The notes under the pieces: generated by a model
The model's input: the letters and a program-made list of their open reading frames with translations, nothing else
The model's database searches: none
What the model was told of the DNA's origin: nothing
In this document: piece after piece, positions 58,640 through 64,000 of the stretch
Layout of the letters: each line of letters begins with the position of its first letter
Position numbering within the stretch: the first letter of the stretch is position 1
From: Laguncularia racemosa
Lineage: Eukaryota > Streptophyta > Magnoliopsida > Myrtales > Combretaceae
Length of the DNA stretch: 64,000 bases
Direction of reading: 5' to 3'
Assembly (NCBI GenBank): GCA_037954665.1
Contig: JBBMOL010000038.1
Span: 3,224,001 to 3,288,000, forward strand
Program-made: the position numbers and the translations under genes

Positions 58640-59169
58640 TGGGCTTTTAGCTTGATATTTTAATGGATTTGACTCTTTAGGCCAATATGACATAGTCTAA
58701 AGAGTGAAGTTCATGTTTTGGGATGATCATGGGAGATTTGGCATGGTAAGATCCGATCTAGCCTTTCTCAATAAGGCTCACACATTAGAGGCTACTAGTG
58801 AGCCTAAATTCATGAAAAGCCCATATGTTGATTCATTCACTCGAAATTGTTGATTGTCATCACCATCTAACAGACGAAACTCATAGCAAAGTCCTATAAA
58901 TACCCCATGCCTCCTCATTCAAAGGGGACTCTTCTTTGGAAAAACGCCATTACTCTGCTAGATTTTTCTCAGAAGATCAAAACCACAATATTCCTACAGA
59001 ATACTCACTAGTTACCATAGAGTTGAGCCTCATTCGAGATTGTCTACTCCTCCTCCTTATCTTATTTACCCCTCGATCATCCTTGTACATGTTGCTTCTC
59101 TCATTAGGCCACGTATAGCATGTCCCCACATAGTACGAATGTGACCCCACACTTAGACCAACACCCCCA
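58640..59169 (+). mobile_element. Tat 3' LTR
   Basis: Begins TGGGCTTTTAGC and matches the 5' LTR over its whole length, with about 30 bp missing near 58745. The TATAAATACCCCATGCC stretch (about 58896) is its TATA region. It ends near ACACCCCCA. The frames 58936-59118 and 58977-59228 are LTR sequence and not genes. Confidence 0.85.
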
Positions 59170-59468
59170 TAGCGATTAAGTGGAGATAGGAAATTGAATT
59201 CTCTAGTTGTAATAATGATTATTTTCATTAGAAGATAATAGATTAGTGAATTCTAGAAGTTAAATTGCTTTAGATTTTTTCTATGAATAAACTATTAAGT
59301 TTTATTTCAAAATTTGAAGGATGAATTAGGATGTACTTGTAATATGTTGAAAGTATGGAAATTATTGAATTGATGAATGTCAAATATTACAGGTAAGAGC
59401 GTTAACATGCGCTTGCCTGATAAAGACACATGGTGAGCAGTAGCGTTCCTGGGTTTCAAGGTGTTACA
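59170..59468 (+). mobile_element. Right part of the LTR interrupted by the Tat element (tentative)
   Basis: A stretch ending AGCAGTAGCG..GGTTTCAAGGTGTTACA resembles the end of the minus-strand LTR at 12825 (..AGTAATAGCGCATGG..GTTGTAACA). With 42230-43615 it would form one LTR split by the 15.5-kb insertion. The matching is partial. Confidence 0.4.
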
Positions 59469-60700
59469 GTTCTCTTCTCCTCTTGAAGCTAAATTGTGGG
59501 GTTATGTATGAGAATAAGGTTTTAACTTAGTGAAGCATTTTAAAGTTAAAAAAAAAATATGATGATTCAAATGGATTCTTTTGAGACTTAGTGGTAGGTT
59601 GATGAGATATATCCAAGATTATGACCTTTATCTAATATTATTGCAGGGAAAAGATCCAAAATTTAAAAAAGTTGATTCTGTTGGACTTTTGAAGAATGCA
59701 TTCAGATTGTCAATGGTAGTTGGGGAATTTGCTATCAAACGTGAAGATGTTTTGTTTTTCATTAAATATGTTAAAGGAGATTTTCATTTTACTTGCTTTT
59801 GATGATTTAGGGCTTTGTAATAATTGGCATGGCTCACCCATTGAATAATTTTTGAACTTTTTGTAATTGGGCTATAAAGCAGGATCTTATGTTGTGTTAT
59901 GGGGATCGGCTTGATGTTATCTTATGCGTGTGTGTGTGCATCTTAGCCTTAGAGCAGTAATGTGACTTGAAGAGAATAACAAAGAGGTATAGTCTAAAAA
60001 TAATAATAATGATGACAAGGAGATTGAATAAGCAATCCTAGGGGTTTGGATGCACAAATAATAAATAACAGAGCTTAGAGCCTCAATCTTATAGTTTTTG
60101 AGCAATTATGCTTATTTTTCATCTGAACAATTATTTGATCTTTGACAACAAAACTCCTATAATACATTCTATTTCTCTAACTCTCAATTGAGTCAGATGA
60201 GGAGAAGCTCTTGAGCATTTGTAGAATTTGGTTATCAATAACATCCACCAAGTTACATTGTTAATTGATGGTTTGGATAACTCTTCCTCTTGATGGATCC
60301 CTAAATGGACTCATCTTGGATCCAGACTAATGAAGAACTTTTATAAGTGTATGAGCCTATGCAAAAAAAGATTGAGAATGGACAAATTGATTCAACAATT
60401 CTTATTTCAAACCCATCACATTGTATCTCCTTAAATCATCTCTAATTATAGCCATGATTGCCCTATCACTACCTTGGGAAGTTAAACATGAACTACTATC
60501 ATGATTAACTCAATTATGATGAAGTTAGTTTGTCTCTCTTTATTGTTATTATTATTATGTCAATTACAAGATTCTTTTTTTAGATACATTGAGTCTAAAT
60601 GAGCTTAATTGACTCAAATTCAAGTTTGTTAAGCGCTATTTCAAGTCGAGCATAAACTCAAGTCAAATTGAGTTTTGATATTGTAAAGGGCTAAAATTAT
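59469..60700. other. Spacer, no gene seen
   Basis: The frame 59581-59802 has no recognised domain. Short repeats of GAGCTTAATTGACTCAAATTC / AAGTCAAATTGAG (60600-60673) belong to the dispersed repeat type noted at 18.9 kb. Confidence 0.45.
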
Positions 60701-61299
60701 TGTTAGGCTTGGCTCCTTAGGTTAGGTGAAAAGGCTTAGGGAGTTCAGCTTATACTTGTGATGACTTAGGAAGAATTGACTTGGTAAGCTCGAAATAAAG
60801 ATCGTTGAATCGGTCTGTCAACATCCAATCTTTCTTAAGTAAGCTCATATACTTATGAGGAAGGCTACTAGCCTTGGACTTATAGCAAGCTCATTAGAAT
60901 AACCTTAGAATGAGCACACTCCGTCTTGTCCATTAATCACTAAGGTAATCTAACGTATGTTATCAAGCTAAAGAGTTTATAAATATTCAGTCATACCTCT
61001 CCATTAAAGGAGGGGAAGAGATTAGATAAATAGTATTCCACTAAAAATTCTCTACTCTCAAAGATCAAATAAGAGTTTAAGCAAAAAAACAGTCTCCATT
61101 GCTCAAGAACTATAAGGTCCCCTCAGCTCCTTTATCTGTTATTTGTGCATTCGAGACTCTCGAAATTGTCTATTTTCCCTCCCTACCACTCTCTCCTTAG
61201 TCATCCCATCATGTACTACCTCTACATCACTTTTTTGAAATCATATGCAGTGCGGTACCCACATGATACTTACATGACTACTCCTATCAATACCACTCA
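60701..61299 (+). mobile_element. 5' LTR of a second, distinct Tat element
   Basis: Placed from TGTTAGGCTTGG to ..CCACTCA just ahead of a clear primer site. It is not alignable by eye with the LTR of the 43.6-kb element. The start is approximate since no partner LTR was identified. Confidence 0.5.
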
Positions 61300-61308
61300 T
61301 CTATATTT

Positions 61309-61326
61309 TGGCAACTCCGCTGGGGA
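61309..61326 (+). other. Primer binding site of the second Tat element
   Basis: TGGCAACTCCGCTGGGGA, just right of the LTR, is the expected minus-strand primer site. The sequence fits the 3' end of a plant tRNA, probably tRNA-Arg. It is better preserved than its counterpart at 44184. Confidence 0.75.
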
Positions 61327-61349
61327 CAGAGTTAAGTGATAAAAGAGTA

Positions 61350-62510
61350 ATGGCAACTCCTAAGAAGAGAGAACTATCTAATAATGCTTTTCAAGAACAA
61401 GATCTTAACACTGAACTAATGGAGCAGAACTTGTCTCAACTATCGCAGAATACCACTTGCTTCTATAGTATCTACTCTAAGAACTTCCTTTGTAACAGAG
61501 GAAGACTTGGACATATATTTAAAAGAAATATAAACAAAGTTAGACCATGGGAGTACTAGAGTTAAGACTCTCTTATTATTAGCACATCACTGAAAAACCC
61601 TACCTTAAGGATTATGTTAGTCCTAAGTTTGTCTTGTTCAATAGCAAGAAAGGGAATGCTAAAGAACATTTACTCAAATTTATTGAGACCTTAGAAGTAT
61701 ACAGGCTTGATGATGATCTAAAGCTTAAAGAATTATCCAAGTCATTGACCGAAAAGGCATATACTTGGTATGTTAATCTCCTTGCATGGTTAGTAGATTC
61801 TTGAGGGTCTATGTGCAAGCATTCCTAGAAAAATTCTTCTCCACCTAGGAACAAGTCACAATAACAGATATAGGAAGAACATAGGATGTATTATATATAG
61901 CGCTTTAGAGAGCATACCATGGACATTCAAGATGTATGTAATGAGAGAGAGTTAGTAAAGATTTATATCCAAAGGATGTTCACCGAGTATGCAATCTACA
62001 TGGAAAATCTCAACTTAAGTTCCTTCTCTACACTCATTGAGACCGCGAGAAGAACTAACTACTTCATTGTAAGGCTATGAGAAGAAAATGGAATATTTGG
62101 GAAACGAGCAACACTTGCTAGCTTAGTCTAAGTTGAGACTTCTAGAGACAACAATAAACTTAAGAATGATTGAATGAAGAGCTTTATAGAGGCATCCCCA
62201 TTCCTATGCCCAATGCGCAAGATACATGTTCTACTTGACCATTGGCTACAAGGCGAGAACATCAAGTTGCTGAGAGTTGAACACTAACCTACGGTAGAGG
62301 AAAGAAGAGATCCAAAGTGTTGTCAGTATCGCAGAATAGTAGACCGCCTCACTAAGGATTGTTAAGGCTTAAGAAAGATATTCCATGAGAGACTTCAAAA
62401 TGGGGAGCTTGTCATTGAAGATAGTGATGTTTAGAGTAAACCACTCCCATCCTACAATACGGACATGTTGGAGTATGACTCATCTGATAGTGATTAGTAA
62501 TTTATTAAGC
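61350..62510 (+). pseudogene. Second Tat element gag, broken
   Basis: The ATG at 61350 follows the primer site (MATPKKREL). The part 61500-61860 is clearly related to 44760-45120, with shared DNA words TTACTCAA.TTTATT and GCATATAC.TGGTATGTTAATCT. Further on, a Cys-rich C..Y.RI..LTKDC stretch (about 62318-62364) is the zinc knuckle. Stops occur throughout. No protease, RT or integrase follows. Confidence 0.75.
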
Positions 62511-62619
62511 ACTAAATTTAAGATCAGAACTTGACATTACTTTTTTAAATAAAGAGCAAATCTCTCTACAAATAATAAAAGTTTCATTTTTTTTAATCTT
62601 TGTAGTATAGTTTTATATA

Positions 62620-62800
62620 CTCTCATTTTAAGTCTAGGTAATGCCTTGACATCTTGGCTTCCATGTCTTAAGCCCAGATAAAGCTGTGGAGACTTAGCTC
62701 CCATGCCTTTAGCTAAGGCAACACCTTAGCATTAAGGCTCCCACGCCTTAAGCCCAAGCAATACTCTAGCATCACGACTCTCACACCGATGCTTCCAATT
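62620..62800 (+). repeat. Short tandem repeat after the truncated gag
   Basis: GCTCCCATGCCTT.AGC / GGCTTCCATGTCTTAAGCCC / GGCTCCCACGCCTTAAGCCC words recur about every 50 bp over three to four units. Tandem repeats in the non-coding part are common in Tat elements. Confidence 0.65.
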
Positions 62801-62869
62801 ATGAGCGAAACTTGTTTATTCTTTTTAAGCTAGTTAATAAGCGTTGAAAGAGTCTTATTTCAAGTACTT

Positions 62870-64000
62870 GTTGAATATAATTTATATGAATTTATTAAAA
62901 AAAAAGATATTGAAGTGCTTAATATTTGAATTCAAGGTTTAAAGAGGGAAATTGAAGGATTTAAAGAAGGTTCGAGCGAAAACGAGGTGAAATTTGGCAA
63001 AGTATAGAAAAGGTGATTTCTACGTATACACAACTTTTAACATGGCCATGTAGACACTAGTATTGGAGGGCAAAAAGTGATCAGAATGCATCTTGAAAAT
63101 GTGCCTTAACTGCTGCACAAGTTATGTAGAGAGTAGTGTTAAAGGAGGAAATTTAACTAGAGAAGAAAATGAAGAAACTCCAAAGTGTAAAACCCCAAGC
63201 ATGACCGTACAGGAGGCCATGCAGAACCTTGAATGCTAGAAATTTACTTTGTTCCAAAATATAGGACCCCGAGCATGAGCGTACAATAGGTCGTGCATAC
63301 TACCTTGTTTTTTAGACTATAAATACTTGCTTTATTTCGCAATTTAGAGGAGTTCTGATTTTTTTATCATTCTTAGTTACTCTAAAAACCCTAAGAGAGC
63401 AGAGTTACGGACTTGAAGAGAGAAATCATTGGAGCATCATCAAAGTTCACAAAACATCTATAAAGGTCTATTATTTTCATCATGATTACTTATTATTCCT
63501 CTGGATTCTTTGTGATTATCGCGATTTTCATGGAGTAGTAGATTTATATACCTTACATCTTGTGAAACTCTAGACCATGCAATTAAATTGTTTATTGATT
63601 AATAAAAAGTTTATGCCTTTGTATCTATTTATGTATTTTGATTGTTTTGTGATTAATTTACATGTACAAATTGATTGCATGTATGATTCTTGTTCGATAG
63701 AAAGAGATATCATCTAATAGGATAGATCTGCATGATTAGAAAGATTGTATATTTTGCTTAGAGGTAAGAAAACTTCAATTTTTTACACAAAGATTAAATC
63801 TTTATTTGGAAATTATGAACTTTAATGAACTCTTATATGGTGATAATGAGGGAAAGGTTTCCACTATTCCTTGTAGGGTTAAGAATTAATTAATTTGAAG
63901 GAATAATTAGTTTAATTGAGAATTCTTGTAGTGTAAAGCATAAATAATTTGTTAATCTATGCCTTATTATAAGAAAGCTAGGATTTAGAGTGAATCAAGA
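62870..64000 (+). mobile_element. Large LTR of a further gypsy-type element, cut by the window end
   Basis: It has CATGGCCATGTAG, CATGACCGTACA..GGCCATGCAG and CATGAGCGTACA..GGTCGTGCAT words at about 63043, 63200 and 63274. A TATA box (ACTATAAATACTTGC, about 63317) follows, then an ..AAACCCTAAGAGAG leader-like stretch. The layout resembles Athila/Tat LTRs. Both ends are uncertain. Confidence 0.4.

Larger units (their letters stand above)
43616..59169 (+). mobile_element. Ty3/gypsy Tat-lineage retrotransposon, about 15.5 kb, decayed
   Basis: It has two LTRs (43616-44174 and 58640-59169), a primer site, gag, protease, RT, RNase H, a second archaeal-type RNase H and integrase in order, then 8.3 kb of extra sequence. 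A second RNase H after the first and a large 3' region with antisense ORFs are traits of the Tat/Ogre lineage. The LTRs differ by many substitutions and indels (by eye about one base in five), and gag-pol has many stops, so the copy is old. No matching 5-bp target duplication was found at the chosen ends. Confidence 0.85.

Overview
This is plant nuclear DNA, almost certainly from an angiosperm. It is AT-rich and repeat-dense, with few genes. The two real genes have spliceosomal introns (GT..AG) and plant-type products, the Ty1/copia, Ty3/gypsy Tat-lineage and L1 LINE fragments are of plant type, and one block derives from plastid psaA-psaB. The species cannot be told from the sequence. The coding density rules out a prokaryote or organelle.

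Two genes look intact, both on the + strand. (1) The mitochondrial ATP synthase subunit g gene has a 5' UTR exon ending at 15052 and coding parts 16766-16947 and 17862-18048, giving 122 aa. (2) A large IST1-like gene (ESCRT-III-associated regulator of Vps4) has seven coding exons between 34581 and 40457, giving 1272 aa. It has an N-terminal IST1 domain and a long, Ser-rich, probably disordered tail. From memory, Arabidopsis carries the same pair of families close together at two loci, so this may be an old gene neighbourhood pushed apart by transposons.

Layout. 1-650: 3' end and LTR of a Ty1/copia element with 64-bp tandem repeats. 830-3110: two adjacent, unrelated satellite-like arrays, the first a dimer of about 324 bp. 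3.1-8.3 kb: AT-rich spacer with a TIR element. 8341-14925: a broken tandem duplication whose second copy carries a clean hAT insertion (8-bp target duplication) and a solo LTR. The unit includes the promoter of the ATP synthase g gene. 14.8-18.1 kb: ATP synthase g gene. 18.1-34.4 kb: intergenic, with MITE-like elements, a duplicated block (25.5-27.7 and 30.0-31.3 kb) and the 3' part of a LINE. 34.4-40.7 kb: IST1-like gene. 42.2-59.5 kb: nested retrotransposons. 60.7-64 kb: a gag-bearing remnant of a second Tat element and another large LTR.

The most notable structure is the 15.5-kb Tat-lineage Ty3/gypsy element at 43616-59169. Both LTRs, the primer binding site, gag, protease, RT, two RNase H regions and integrase can be followed, all broken by stops. 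About 8.3 kb of extra sequence lies between integrase and the 3' LTR. That stretch holds an antisense, intron-containing plant mobile domain (PMD, aminotransferase-like) gene, a 20-G run, and a psaA-psaB plastid fragment lying inside a 20-bp perfect inverted repeat.

Limits: pairwise similarities were judged by eye. Boundaries marked approximate have not been computed, and no tRNA or small-RNA search was possible.
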